Below, in pieces: positions 1 through 8,140 of a stretch of 64,000 nucleotides of DNA. The stretch's first letter is position 1, and the number at the start of each line of letters is the position of its first letter. Both the position numbers and the translations under genes were made by a program. The notes under the pieces were generated by a model. That model was not told the origin of the DNA. It saw only the letters and a list, made by a program, of their open reading frames with translations, and searched no databases. Source of the DNA: GCA-2862585 sp049890295 (lineage in GTDB: Bacteria > Bacteroidota > Bacteroidia > Flavobacteriales > UBA7312); the NCBI GenBank assembly GCA_049890295.1, contig JBMHBP010000023.1, positions 124,001 through 188,000 of the forward strand, written 5' to 3'.

Positions 1-981
1 TATAATCATCAAAGTAAGACTAATAATATAATTGTTCAAGACGACTTAAAAAATATATTCCTTATAAACGAAAGTGGTAAAATACTATGGGAAAGAAAAA
101 TTGGTGGTAAGGTTTTAGATAATATTAACCAAATTGATGCATTCAAAAATGGAAAACTGCAATATATCTTTAACACTGAAGACAGTTTATATCTTGTTGA
201 TAGATTAGGAAGGAATGTTGAAAATTTTCCCATTTCACTATACTCAAAAGCTAAGCGAGGACATACATTAGTAGATTATGATAAAAATAGAAATTATAGA
301 ATTCTAATTCCTTCACAAGATGGCATGCTATACAACTATAATAAGTTTGGCGAGAAAGTTAAAGGGTGGGGTTTTGAAAAATTGCCTGAAAAAATAACCC
401 ACCAAGTTAAATATGCTAATATTTCTGGTAAAGACTATATTTATGTAATTGACCAAGTTGGAAATATTAATATAGTTGGTAGAAATGGTAAAAAAAGAGT
501 AGATCTAGATACAATTCCAATTGTAAATTCATACTACATAGACTCTAAAACCGGTGATATTTATTCTTCCGATAGTGATGGTAATATTTGGTTAACTACA
601 CTCAACGGTAGTACGAGTAAAATCAAATCATCACAGATTAATGACTATATTTTTTATGCTACCCATTTCAATGACGACAATATGATGGACTTATTCATTT
701 CAGACCTTGAAAAAATATATTGCTTTAATATGGAATCAAAAATTATGACTATTAAAGTCCCAACAGAGAAAATGATTAGAGCATTCACGTTTAAGGAAGA
801 TACTTACTTAGGGGTTTCCAGCAATGGGTATTGCCATATTTTTGACAGTGAAAATTCACTTGTAACAGATAAACCTTTGTTTGGCAATGGTGAATTTACA
901 TGTACTGATCTTGACAAAGACAACAAGCTAAACCTTATAGTAATCAATAATAATATATTGAACAACTACACAATAGAATAG
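1..981 (+). CDS. Beta-propeller-like repeat protein, C-terminal part (5' end outside window)
   Basis: The frame is open from the first base of the window to the stop at 981, so this is the last 326 residues of a longer protein. The first Met in the visible part (position 325) lies inside continuous, compositionally uniform coding sequence and is unlikely to be the start. The residues form repeated short beta-strand units of the kind FLINESGKILWERKIGG, IYVIDQVGNINIVGRNGKK and GDIYSSDSDGNIWLTTLNGS, with aromatic/Gly/Asp turns resembling PQQ-like or WD40-like blades. Bacteroidota envelope proteins often look like this. No catalytic motif is visible and the signal peptide would be outside the window. 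It converges on the next gene with only 5 bp between them. Specific function unknown. Confidence 0.7.
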   Translation, partial: YNHQSKTNNIIVQDDLKNIFLINESGKILWERKIGGKVLDNINQIDAFKNGKLQYIFNTEDSLYLVDRLGRNVENFPISLYSKAKRGHTLVDYDKNRNYRILIPSQDGMLYNYNKFGEKVKGWGFEKLPEKITHQVKYANISGKDYIYVIDQVGNINIVGRNGKKRVDLDTIPIVNSYYIDSKTGDIYSSDSDGNIWLTTLNGSTSKIKSSQINDYIFYATHFNDDNMMDLFISDLEKIYCFNMESKIMTIKVPTEKMIRAFTFKEDTYLGVSSNGYCHIFDSENSLVTDKPLFGNGEFTCTDLDKDNKLNLIVINNNILNNYTIE

Positions 982-986
982 TTTTA

Positions 987-1850
987 TCACTTAAGAATAC
1001 CAATAGATACTCTAGGCATAAATTGTTTTGCATTAGTAGTAGTAAGTCCCAGCTTTAGGGCTAGCTTTTTATCCTTTATGGGCACAAAAAAGTGACCTAC
1101 AAGTCCAAAATTTGCTTTTAAATCTAATTGAAAATAATCTTCAGATTCAGTTAGAATTCCAATCTCCCCTCCTACTGCTAAATTATTTGAAATCAACCTT
1201 CCAGCACCAAACATCAATGAAACATCCACAAGAGATGCCGATAAAGCAGATGAAACAAAATACTTTTTCTCATTGTTTAAATAAAAATAAGATTGTGTAA
1301 GTATATCGACATAACCAATAGAAAAACCTGAATATATTTTCTTTTTGTTTTCAATTGCTTCATCAAATACATATAAAGTATTATCCTCAATAATTTTTAT
1401 CAAGTGTTTAGCATATTTTGGGTTTGTCGCATAACCCGCTTTTTTCAACCCTTTAGCCCATGATTTGTAATCGTAAATAGAATATTCAAATAATTTTGAA
1501 TACCTTTTTTTCAATAAAAATTTAGAGTGATCTTCGTATGATTCACTGACAGATGAATATTTTCTAAAACATTCATTTTTTGCATCATCATCATAATAAA
1601 CTGTTTCACCTGACCAATCTGAATGACATTTTATACCAAAATGATTGTTGGACGCTTTAGTTAATTCGCTATTACCATTACCACTTTCAAGAATACCTTG
1701 AGCTAATGTGATGCTTGCAGGAATATTATATTTCCTCATTTGATTAATCGCCTCATCGCTATACATTTCAATGTACCTTTCTCGACTTATTTCTTGTGAA
1801 AAAACAACAGAGGTAATAAAGAAAAATATAATTAGTATTCGATTTTCCAT
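987..1850 (-). CDS. Secreted GH73-type glucosaminidase with a C-terminal beta-barrel-like domain
   Basis: Predicted peptidoglycan hydrolase (endo-beta-N-acetylglucosaminidase, FlgJ/GH73 family) exported across the inner membrane. Residues 1-19 form a signal peptide ending VFSQ. Residues about 21-155 carry the GH73 core: ITLAQGILESGNGNSELT with the likely catalytic Glu55, then NNHFGIKC, and a C-terminal YATNPKYAKHLIKIIE segment. Bacteroidota relatives usually continue into LysM repeats. Here residues about 171-287 instead consist of alternating short strands (YSGFSIGYVDI, LALKLGLTTTN, ending MPRVSIGILK) that look like an outer-membrane or autotransported barrel fold. The start at 1850 overlaps the end of the upstream PLP-enzyme gene by 19 bp, so the two are probably co-transcribed. 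The hydrolase family is confident; the role of the C-terminus is inference. Confidence 0.85.
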   Translation of the reverse strand: MENRILIIFFFITSVVFSQEISRERYIEMYSDEAINQMRKYNIPASITLAQGILESGNGNSELTKASNNHFGIKCHSDWSGETVYYDDDAKNECFRKYSSVSESYEDHSKFLLKKRYSKLFEYSIYDYKSWAKGLKKAGYATNPKYAKHLIKIIEDNTLYVFDEAIENKKKIYSGFSIGYVDILTQSYFYLNNEKKYFVSSALSASLVDVSLMFGAGRLISNNLAVGGEIGILTESEDYFQLDLKANFGLVGHFFVPIKDKKLALKLGLTTTNAKQFMPRVSIGILK

Positions 1851-2728
1851 CCTTTTGACTTTATACGTTCATTCATGCCGTTTATAGCTTGCAAACCTCC
1901 AGTGTGAATGGCAAGTATAGTAGTATTTTTTTCAAACTTATTTTGTTTGATCATGTCAAAAATACCATAAAACATTTTACCAGTATAAATAGGGTCCAAT
2001 GGTACAGAAAATTGTTTTTTAAACTCATTTATAAAATCAATCAACTCTTTATTAATTTTAGCATATCCACCAAAATGATACTTACATTCAATCGACCAGT
2101 TTGATGAATTGACATATTGTGCTACTACTTCATTATTGAACTGACCATTTTTAAGTGATGAAAACCCTAGTGCTGTTTGATTAGGTTTAATAGCTTTCAC
2201 AACACCTGCCAATGTTCCTCCTGTTCCAACTGGAACACATACTAAGTCAAAGTTTATTTCATTTATCATTTCACTACAACCCTTAACTGCTAACTCGTTA
2301 GCCCCCCCCTCTGGAATGACATAGCTAGATGGATACTTTATTTGCCAATCATTATAATTTTTACTTCGATAAGACTGCCTGTCAATATATTGAAATTGCA
2401 TACCAAAACGTTGAGCTAATTTTAAACTCGGATTCAACTGCTCCTTTTCCTCTCCCCTTATAATTCCTAAAGATTGAAAACCTAAATAATGACAAGCATA
2501 GGCAGTTGCTACAATATGATTTGAATATGCTCCGCCAAATGTTAGTATAGATTTTTTATTTAATCGTTTTGCTTCAAGAAGGTTATATTTTAACTTCCAC
2601 AATTTATTACCAGAACAATACCTATTATTTAAATCTTCTCTTTGAATTAATAATCTAATGTTATTTTCAGTCAATGAATCATAAAAAACTTCTTTAACCC
2701 CTTGTGTTTTTGAATCAAAAATCATCAT
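1832..2728 (-). CDS. PLP-dependent ACC deaminase / D-cysteine desulfhydrase family enzyme
   Basis: A fold-type II pyridoxal-phosphate enzyme of the ACC-deaminase/D-cysteine desulfhydrase family. The signature REDLNNRYCSGNKLWKLKYN holds the PLP Lys (the second Lys, in NKLWKLK context), followed by LTFGGAYSNHIVATA, which binds the substrate carboxylate. VPVGTGGTLAGVV is the phosphate-binding Gly loop. The frame stays open to a Met at 2827, but that start would add 33 residues lacking family similarity and would overlap the divergent DUF5522 gene. The tandem Met codons at 2728 and 2725 start the protein where family members usually start. Sequence alone does not separate ACC deamination from D-cysteine desulfhydration. 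About 298 residues, slightly short of the 300-340 usual for the family. Confidence 0.85.
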   Translation of the reverse strand: MMIFDSKTQGVKEVFYDSLTENNIRLLIQREDLNNRYCSGNKLWKLKYNLLEAKRLNKKSILTFGGAYSNHIVATAYACHYLGFQSLGIIRGEEKEQLNPSLKLAQRFGMQFQYIDRQSYRSKNYNDWQIKYPSSYVIPEGGANELAVKGCSEMINEINFDLVCVPVGTGGTLAGVVKAIKPNQTALGFSSLKNGQFNNEVVAQYVNSSNWSIECKYHFGGYAKINKELIDFINEFKKQFSVPLDPIYTGKMFYGIFDMIKQNKFEKNTTILAIHTGGLQAINGMNERIKSKGWKIEY

Positions 2729-2750
2729 CGAATATAAGTAATGATTGTTG

Positions 2751-2758
2751 TATTTTTG
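2751..2758 (+). promoter_or_regulatory. Candidate -7 box for the DUF5522-hutU operon
   Basis: TATTTTTG matches the Bacteroidota primary-sigma -7 consensus TAnnTTTG and ends 17 bp before the ATG at 2776. No good -33 TTTG lies at the usual spacing. Its position supports the start at 2776 rather than the upstream Met at 2704. Confidence 0.35.
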
Positions 2759-2775
2759 TACTTCATTATAATTTA

Positions 2776-2961
2776 ATGGAAAAATTCTCGAATCAGAATA
2801 AATTATTAAAGGAAGATTTTTACACAAGTAGTGAAGGATATATCATTTTCACTGAAAAATATCATTTGAAAAGAGGATATTGTTGTAGAAATGGATGCAA
2901 GCATTGCCCTTACGGTTACATAAAAAAAACCGATTCAATATCAAAACCTAAACAAAGATGA
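2776..2961 (+). CDS. DUF5522 family small cysteine-rich protein
   Basis: A 61-residue protein of the DUF5522 family. The diagnostic core is FTEKYHLKRGYCCRNGCKHC followed by PYGY. The CCxxxCxxC cluster with an adjacent His suggests metal (zinc or Fe-S) binding, but no function is established for the family that I know of. The start at 2776 (MEKFSNQ) is preferred: an in-frame Met at 2704 would add residues unlike the family and overlap the divergent PLP-enzyme gene. The stop codon overlaps the hutU start (ATGA), so the two are translationally coupled. That arrangement hints that the protein acts with urocanate hydratase or in the same pathway, which is inference. Confidence 0.8.
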   Translation: MEKFSNQNKLLKEDFYTSSEGYIIFTEKYHLKRGYCCRNGCKHCPYGYIKKTDSISKPKQR

Positions 2962-4955
2962 GTAGTTTAAAAAACAGTATTTTAGAAGGAATTCCAAAAG
3001 AAATTCCTAGTGTTCAAGATTATGATAGCTCAATAAATCATGCTCCAAAACGAAAAGACATTTTAAATACTGAAGAAAAAAAATTAGCCATTGAAAATGC
3101 ACTAAGATACTTTCCCAAACATCAGCATGCCATTCTAGCAGATGAATTTGCTAATGAATTAAAGGACTACGGAAGAATCTACATGTATAGATATCGTCCA
3201 AATATTGAAATCAAAGCAAGAAGCATCAATGACTACCCAGGAAACTCCATGCAGGCAAAAGCTATTATGTTAATGATTCAAAACAATTTAGACTATGCCG
3301 TTGCTCAACATCCACATGAACTTATCACATATGGTGGTAATGGTGGTGTTTTTCAAAACTGGGCTCAATATAGACTTTGTATGAAATATTTATCTGAGAT
3401 GACGGATGAACAAACATTAATCATGAATTCTGGTCACCCACTTGGACTATTTCCATCACATAAAGATGCACCACGTGTTGTTGTCAGTAATGGGATGATG
3501 ATTCCTAATTACTCAAAACCAGACGATTGGGAAAAGTTTAATGCCTTAGGTGTAACTCAATTTGGGCAAATGACTGCTGGATCATACATGTACATCGGAC
3601 CTCAAGGTATTGTTCACGGAACCACTATTACCATATTAAACGCTGGAAGGAAAATAAGTGATGATGGATTGAGCGGTAAAATCTTCTTAACGGCAGGACT
3701 TGGTGGAATGAGTGGTGCTCAACCAAAAGCAGGTAATATTGCTGGTTGTATAACTGTTGTTGCAGAAGTTAATTCCAAAGCTATACACACTAGACATTCA
3801 CAAGGATGGGTGGATGTGGTATTTGATAACATCAACGACTTGTGTCAACGAGTTAAATTAGCCAAAGAAAATAAAGAAATTATATCCATTGCTTATCATG
3901 GAAATGTGGTTGAAGTTTGGGAAGCTTTTTTGGAGGAAGATATTTACGTAGATTTAGGTTCAGATCAAACCTCATTACACAATCCTTGGGCTGGCGGTTA
4001 CTACCCATTAGGCCTAAGTGTTGAAGAATCTAACACTTTAATGTCAGAGAATCCTGAAGAATTTAAAATTAAAGTACAGGAAACACTAAAACGTCATGCC
4101 AAAGCCGTAAACCTTCACGCTGAAAAAGGCACATACTTCTTTGACTATGGTAATGCCTTTCTGTTAGAGTCTTCACGAGCTGGAGCAGATATTATGGCTA
4201 ATGACGGAATTCAATTTAAATACCCATCATATGTTCAAGATATTATGGGACCTATGTGTTTTGACTATGGCTTTGGACCATTTCGTTGGGTTTGTGCCAG
4301 TGGAAAAGAAAGTGACCTTCAGATTACAGATAAGATTGCATGTGAAGTTTTAGAGGAGATAAAACAAACAGCTCCAAAAGAAATTCAGCAGCAATTGGCA
4401 GACAATATTCACTGGATTAAAAGTGCACAAGAAAATAAACTTGTTGTAGGCTCACAGGCTAGAATTTTATATGCTGATTCTGAGGGAAGAATTAAAATTG
4501 CAAAAGCCTTTAATGACGCCATCAAAAGCGGTAAAATTGAACCAATTATACTAGGAAGAGACCATCATGATGTTTCTGGGACAGATTCACCATACAGAGA
4601 AACTTCAAATATTTACGATGGTTCTTCATTCACCGCTGACATGGCAATTCAGAATGTTATAGGTGATAGTTTTAGAGGTGCTACCTGGGTTTCCATTCAT
4701 AATGGTGGCGGCGTAGGATGGGGTGAAGTTATTAATGGGGGATTTGGGATGCTCATTGATGGTAGTCAGGAAAGTGAAAACAAGCTAGAATCAATGTTAC
4801 ATTGGGACGTAAACAATGGTATTGCCAGAAGAAATTGGGCAAGAAACAAAGAAGCTATTTTTGCTATCAAACGAGAAATGGAAAGAACACCACAACTTAA
4901 GGTCACTCTACCAAACTTGGTTGACGAAGGGATTCTCAACACACTAAAACTATAA
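2958..4955 (+). CDS. hutU: Urocanate hydratase
   Basis: Converts urocanate to 4-imidazolone-5-propionate in histidine degradation, using tightly bound NAD+ as electrophile, in the cytoplasm. At 665 residues it belongs to the longer Bacteroidota form rather than the roughly 555-residue proteobacterial form. Family motifs are clear: LITYGGNGGVFQNWAQYRL, LFPSHKDAPRVVVSNGMMIP, the NAD-binding GLGGMSGAQPKAGNIAG, and the C-terminal GRDHHDVSGTDSPYRET and HNGGGVGWGEVINGGFGM. The segment DIMGPMCFDYGFGPFRWVC contains the conserved Cys near the active site. The start overlaps the DUF5522 stop by 4 bp. No hutH or hutI is in the window, and the arginase-fold protein near 49 kb is too degenerate to be a safe hutG. 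Confidence 0.95.
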   Translation: MSSLKNSILEGIPKEIPSVQDYDSSINHAPKRKDILNTEEKKLAIENALRYFPKHQHAILADEFANELKDYGRIYMYRYRPNIEIKARSINDYPGNSMQAKAIMLMIQNNLDYAVAQHPHELITYGGNGGVFQNWAQYRLCMKYLSEMTDEQTLIMNSGHPLGLFPSHKDAPRVVVSNGMMIPNYSKPDDWEKFNALGVTQFGQMTAGSYMYIGPQGIVHGTTITILNAGRKISDDGLSGKIFLTAGLGGMSGAQPKAGNIAGCITVVAEVNSKAIHTRHSQGWVDVVFDNINDLCQRVKLAKENKEIISIAYHGNVVEVWEAFLEEDIYVDLGSDQTSLHNPWAGGYYPLGLSVEESNTLMSENPEEFKIKVQETLKRHAKAVNLHAEKGTYFFDYGNAFLLESSRAGADIMANDGIQFKYPSYVQDIMGPMCFDYGFGPFRWVCASGKESDLQITDKIACEVLEEIKQTAPKEIQQQLADNIHWIKSAQENKLVVGSQARILYADSEGRIKIAKAFNDAIKSGKIEPIILGRDHHDVSGTDSPYRETSNIYDGSSFTADMAIQNVIGDSFRGATWVSIHNGGGVGWGEVINGGFGMLIDGSQESENKLESMLHWDVNNGIARRNWARNKEAIFAIKREMERTPQLKVTLPNLVDEGILNTLKL

Positions 4956-5029
4956 CTAGTAAATTTGAAAACTTCGAGTATCAATAGAATTTATTGATCT
5001 ATATTTCAATAGGAAAACTATTAACGAAA

Positions 5030-5662
5030 TTAAAAGTTAACTCCCAAAAAAACATTTATGTAGAGTTGATCATTTTTAGAGTCAGGATTATCCTCAAAGT
5101 CATTTACACCAAAAGTTTTAGTTTTTGATGAAATATTTTTAAGATGATACCCTCCAGTGATATCTAAACAGAAATCTCCGTAAATCTTAAATTGAAAGCC
5201 AGCTCCTATACCCCTACCAATGACAGAGTGTTTTTTATCGTAGCCATTTTTTTCATCCACTACATCAGTGAAAGACTCAAGATAGCTTGTATATGTACCA
5301 AAAAGATTAATATAAACTCCCATTGGAGCATCCCAAGTAAAGTAATATCTTAACTCAGGCACAGCCATGTAGCCTGAATACTGATAAGCATCTAAATCGA
5401 AAAAACTTTGACCCTCATACTCACGTATTTCTGACTTTTCTTGATCAGATAATAGTGAAGCTGTTAATTTATAAGAAAATTGAGCAACATTTTTACTGTA
5501 ACCGGGATCTAGCATTCTTTCAAATGCCAATGAATAGCCTGATATCTTAGCGAAAGGTTGATACAAACTTGTACCCAAGACATTTTCAGAAACTTTGAAC
5601 GTTTGAGAAAAACCCATAAAGGGTAACAGTAGTATCACACACAATTGTAAGTTCTTTAACAT
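5030..5662 (-). CDS. Small outer-membrane beta-barrel-like protein (DUF3575-like)
   Basis: A 210-residue exported protein with a cleavable signal peptide (residues 1-19, ending MGFSQ). The mature part alternates hydrophobic and polar residues with aromatic strand ends, such as ELRYYFTWDAPMGVYINLFG, GIGAGFQFKIYGDFCLDITG and a terminal LYINVFLGVNF. An aromatic C-terminal residue and this pattern are typical of small 8-stranded outer-membrane barrels. It resembles DUF3575-type proteins of Bacteroidota, but I cannot confirm the family by eye. It is convergent with hutU across 74 bp and stands alone. Function unknown; structural or porin-like roles are guesses. Confidence 0.7.
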   Translation of the reverse strand: MLKNLQLCVILLLPFMGFSQTFKVSENVLGTSLYQPFAKISGYSLAFERMLDPGYSKNVAQFSYKLTASLLSDQEKSEIREYEGQSFFDLDAYQYSGYMAVPELRYYFTWDAPMGVYINLFGTYTSYLESFTDVVDEKNGYDKKHSVIGRGIGAGFQFKIYGDFCLDITGGYHLKNISSKTKTFGVNDFEDNPDSKNDQLYINVFLGVNF

Positions 5663-5792
5663 AGCACAAATATCAAATTATTTTACTGAGTAAAAAAATA
5701 TAGTGTATAAAATATTACTTATTCAAACTATACAGAATTTCTTTTTTATAATCAATTTCAAAAAGAATTACTAGAGTTATTTCTTTTTGTAT

Positions 5793-5800
5793 TAAATTTG
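5793..5800 (+). promoter_or_regulatory. Candidate -7 box for pdhA-pdhC
   Basis: TAAATTTG fits TAnnTTTG and lies 17 bp upstream of the pdhA ATG at 5818. No clear -33 element is visible at 17-23 bp spacing, so only half of the promoter is supported. Confidence 0.4.
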
Positions 5801-5817
5801 TTTTTATTTTAAAAAAT

Positions 5818-6813
5818 ATGGCTAAAAAGTTTACCAAAAAAACCTATTTGAGATGGTATAGAGAAATGTTGCTTTGGCGAAAATTAGAAGACAAGGCATC
5901 AGCTCTTTACATTCAACAAAAAATTAGAGGATTCTTACACCTCTACAATGGTCAAGAAGCAATACTTACTGGTTGTCGAGAAGCAATAGATCCCTCCAAA
6001 GATAAAATGATAACTGCATACCGAAATCATGTTCAGCCAATAGCTATGGGCGTTGAGCCTAAATATATCATGGCTGAACTTATGGGAAAAGTAACTGGCT
6101 GTTCAAAAGGAAACGGAGGTTCTATGCATATGTTTAGTAAAGAACACAACTTCTACGGTGGACACGGAATTGTAGGAGGTCAGATTCCATTAGGTGCAGG
6201 ATTAGCTTTTGCCGATAAATACAATAACAGCGACGCTGTTACCCTCTGCTTCATGGGTGATGGTGCTGTTCGTCAAGGCTCTCTTCATGAAACATTTAAT
6301 TTAGCTATGCTTTGGATGTTACCTGTTGTCTTCATAGTAGAAAATAACGGATATGCCATGGGAACCTCAGTAGAGCGAACTGCAAATCACTCTGACATTT
6401 GGAAGTTAGGCCTAGGCTACGAAATGCCAAGCAAACCAGTTGACGGCATGAACCCCGTAACAATGTATGAAGCTGTAAAAGAAGCTGTAGATAGAGCTAG
6501 AAAAGGTGGTGGACCAACCTTTTTAGAAGCCAAAACCTATCGATACAAAGGACATTCCATGTCGGATGCTCAGCAATACAGAACAAAAGATGAAGTTAGC
6601 GAATATCAAAAAATTGACCCAATAAATACCACTTTGGAAGTTATTAAAAAAAATAAATACGCTACAGAAAAAGAAATAGAAGCTATCAACCAAGAAGTAA
6701 AAGAAACGATTGCTGAAGCAGTTAAATTTGCTGAAGAGTCACCATTTCCAAGTAAACAAGACTTATACGATAGCGTTTACGAACAAGAAGATTATCCTTT
6801 TATTACAGAATAA
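5818..6813 (+). CDS. pdhA: Pyruvate dehydrogenase E1 component, alpha subunit
   Basis: Thiamine-diphosphate-dependent decarboxylase subunit of the pyruvate dehydrogenase complex, converting pyruvate to an acetyl group transferred to E2 lipoate. The 331 residues match the usual length. The TPP/Mg2+ motif is clear at GDGAVRQGSLHETFNLAM followed by ENNGYAMGTSVER, and the phosphorylation-loop equivalent is TYRYKGHSMSDAQQYRTKDE. N-terminal IRGFLHLYNGQEAILTGC and GNGGSMHMF are typical of E1 alpha. It is followed after 3 bp by the E2 gene, but no E1 beta gene is adjacent; that subunit must be encoded elsewhere, as it often is in Flavobacteriales. Confidence 0.96.
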   Translation: MAKKFTKKTYLRWYREMLLWRKLEDKASALYIQQKIRGFLHLYNGQEAILTGCREAIDPSKDKMITAYRNHVQPIAMGVEPKYIMAELMGKVTGCSKGNGGSMHMFSKEHNFYGGHGIVGGQIPLGAGLAFADKYNNSDAVTLCFMGDGAVRQGSLHETFNLAMLWMLPVVFIVENNGYAMGTSVERTANHSDIWKLGLGYEMPSKPVDGMNPVTMYEAVKEAVDRARKGGGPTFLEAKTYRYKGHSMSDAQQYRTKDEVSEYQKIDPINTTLEVIKKNKYATEKEIEAINQEVKETIAEAVKFAEESPFPSKQDLYDSVYEQEDYPFITE

Positions 6814-6816
6814 ATT

Positions 6817-8073
6817 ATGGCAGAAGTTGTAAATATGCCCCGATTGAGCGACACCATGACAGAAGGTGTTGTAGCTAAATGGCACAAGAAAGTAGGCGAT
6901 CAAGTTTCAGAGGGAGACCTGTTGGCAGAAATTGAAACGGATAAAGCCACAATGGAATTTGAAAGTTTTCAAGAAGGGTTTTTACTTCACATTGGTGTTG
7001 AAGAAGGATCAAAGGCCCCTGTCGATAGCATTCTTGCTATATTAGGTGAAAAAGATGAAGACATTAGCGAACTTCTCAAAGCTGAGTCCTCTGATAAAAA
7101 AGAAGAAGAACCTAAAAAAGAAGCTCCTAAAAAAGTTGTAGAACAACCTAAAATAGAAGAACAACCAAAGATTACAGAAAAGACGATTTCCGTTCAAGCT
7201 CCCTCCCAAAGTTCGTCAATGCAAGAATCAAATGGCAAATCTTCCGCTTCACCTCTAGCAAAGAAATTAGCTAAGGAAAGAAACATCAATTTATCATTAG
7301 TTAGTGGCACAGGAGATAATGGCAGAATAGTAAAACGTGATGTTGATAACTTTATGGGCGGAAACTCTAAGCCTTCCATTGAAAGGTATTCAGAAGTTGA
7401 AGTTTCTCAAATGAGAAAAGTAATTGCTCAGCGACTTGGAGAAAGTAAATTTTCTGCACCACACTTTTATCTTACGACTGAGATAAATATGGACAAAACT
7501 ATTGAAGCTAGACAAGCGATTAATTCTGTTTCACCAGTTAAAATATCTTTTAACGACATGATTGTAAAAGCATGTTCAATGGCCTTACAAGAGCACCCAC
7601 AGGTCAACTCCAGCTGGCTAGGTGAAAAGATAAGATATAACGAACACATTCATATTGGTGTAGCCATGGCGGTTGAAGATGGTCTTTTAGTACCAGTTGT
7701 TCGATTTGCAAATAACAAACGACTTTCAGAAATTTCTAGCGAGGTAAAGGAGTATGGTGTAAAAGCAAAAGCCAAAAAATTACAACCGGAAGATTGGCAG
7801 GGTAACACATTCACTATATCTAATCTTGGAATGTTTGATATTGAAGAGTTCACAGCTATAATAAACCCTCCAGACGCTTGTATTCTAGCAGTAGGTGGCA
7901 TTATAGAAAAGCCAATTGTCAAAAATGGTGAAATAGTAATCGGAAATACATTGAAGGTTACCTTATCTTGTGATCATAGAGTGGTTGACGGAGTAGTTGG
8001 CTCTAAATTCTTAGCCACACTAAAAAGTTATTTAGAAAATCCGGTACTTTTTATGGGGTCTAATTCAATCTAA
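6817..8073 (+). CDS. pdhC: Pyruvate dehydrogenase E2, dihydrolipoamide acetyltransferase
   Basis: Core acetyltransferase of the pyruvate dehydrogenase complex, moving the acetyl group from lipoamide to CoA. Domain order: one lipoyl domain (about residues 2-78) with the lipoylated Lys in EIETDKATMEFESF; a Lys/Glu/Pro-rich flexible linker (about 88-138); a peripheral subunit-binding domain (ASPLAKKLAKERNINLSLV to GRIVKRDVDNF, about 144-180); and the catalytic domain ending with the active-site SCDHRVVDGVVGSKF. The 418-residue length fits a single-lipoyl E2. The gene directly follows pdhA and ends just before a strong terminator, giving a two-gene operon. Confidence 0.95.
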   Translation: MAEVVNMPRLSDTMTEGVVAKWHKKVGDQVSEGDLLAEIETDKATMEFESFQEGFLLHIGVEEGSKAPVDSILAILGEKDEDISELLKAESSDKKEEEPKKEAPKKVVEQPKIEEQPKITEKTISVQAPSQSSSMQESNGKSSASPLAKKLAKERNINLSLVSGTGDNGRIVKRDVDNFMGGNSKPSIERYSEVEVSQMRKVIAQRLGESKFSAPHFYLTTEINMDKTIEARQAINSVSPVKISFNDMIVKACSMALQEHPQVNSSWLGEKIRYNEHIHIGVAMAVEDGLLVPVVRFANNKRLSEISSEVKEYGVKAKAKKLQPEDWQGNTFTISNLGMFDIEEFTAIINPPDACILAVGGIIEKPIVKNGEIVIGNTLKVTLSCDHRVVDGVVGSKFLATLKSYLENPVLFMGSNSI

Positions 8074-8098
8074 TTCATTACTCGACAATTTTAATGAC

Positions 8099-8130
8099 AG
8101 CCCTATCACAGTTGATAGGGCTTTTTTTTA
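8099..8130 (+). terminator. Rho-independent terminator after pdhC
   Basis: The stem AGCCCTATCA / TGATAGGGCT with a CAGT loop is followed by a run of T residues, 25 bp after the pdhC stop. It separates the pdh operon from recG, which starts immediately downstream at 8141. Confidence 0.85.
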
Positions 8131-8140
8131 TCTTTATTGC

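Noticed and set aside
2729..2827. N-terminal extension of the PLP enzyme to the Met at 2827
   Set aside because: The extra 33 residues have no family similarity and would overlap the divergent DUF5522 start and its -7 box.
4956..5029. Small inverted repeat ATCAATA/TATTGAT between hutU and the convergent gene as a terminator
   Set aside because: The stem is short, AT-only and lacks a T run; not convincing.
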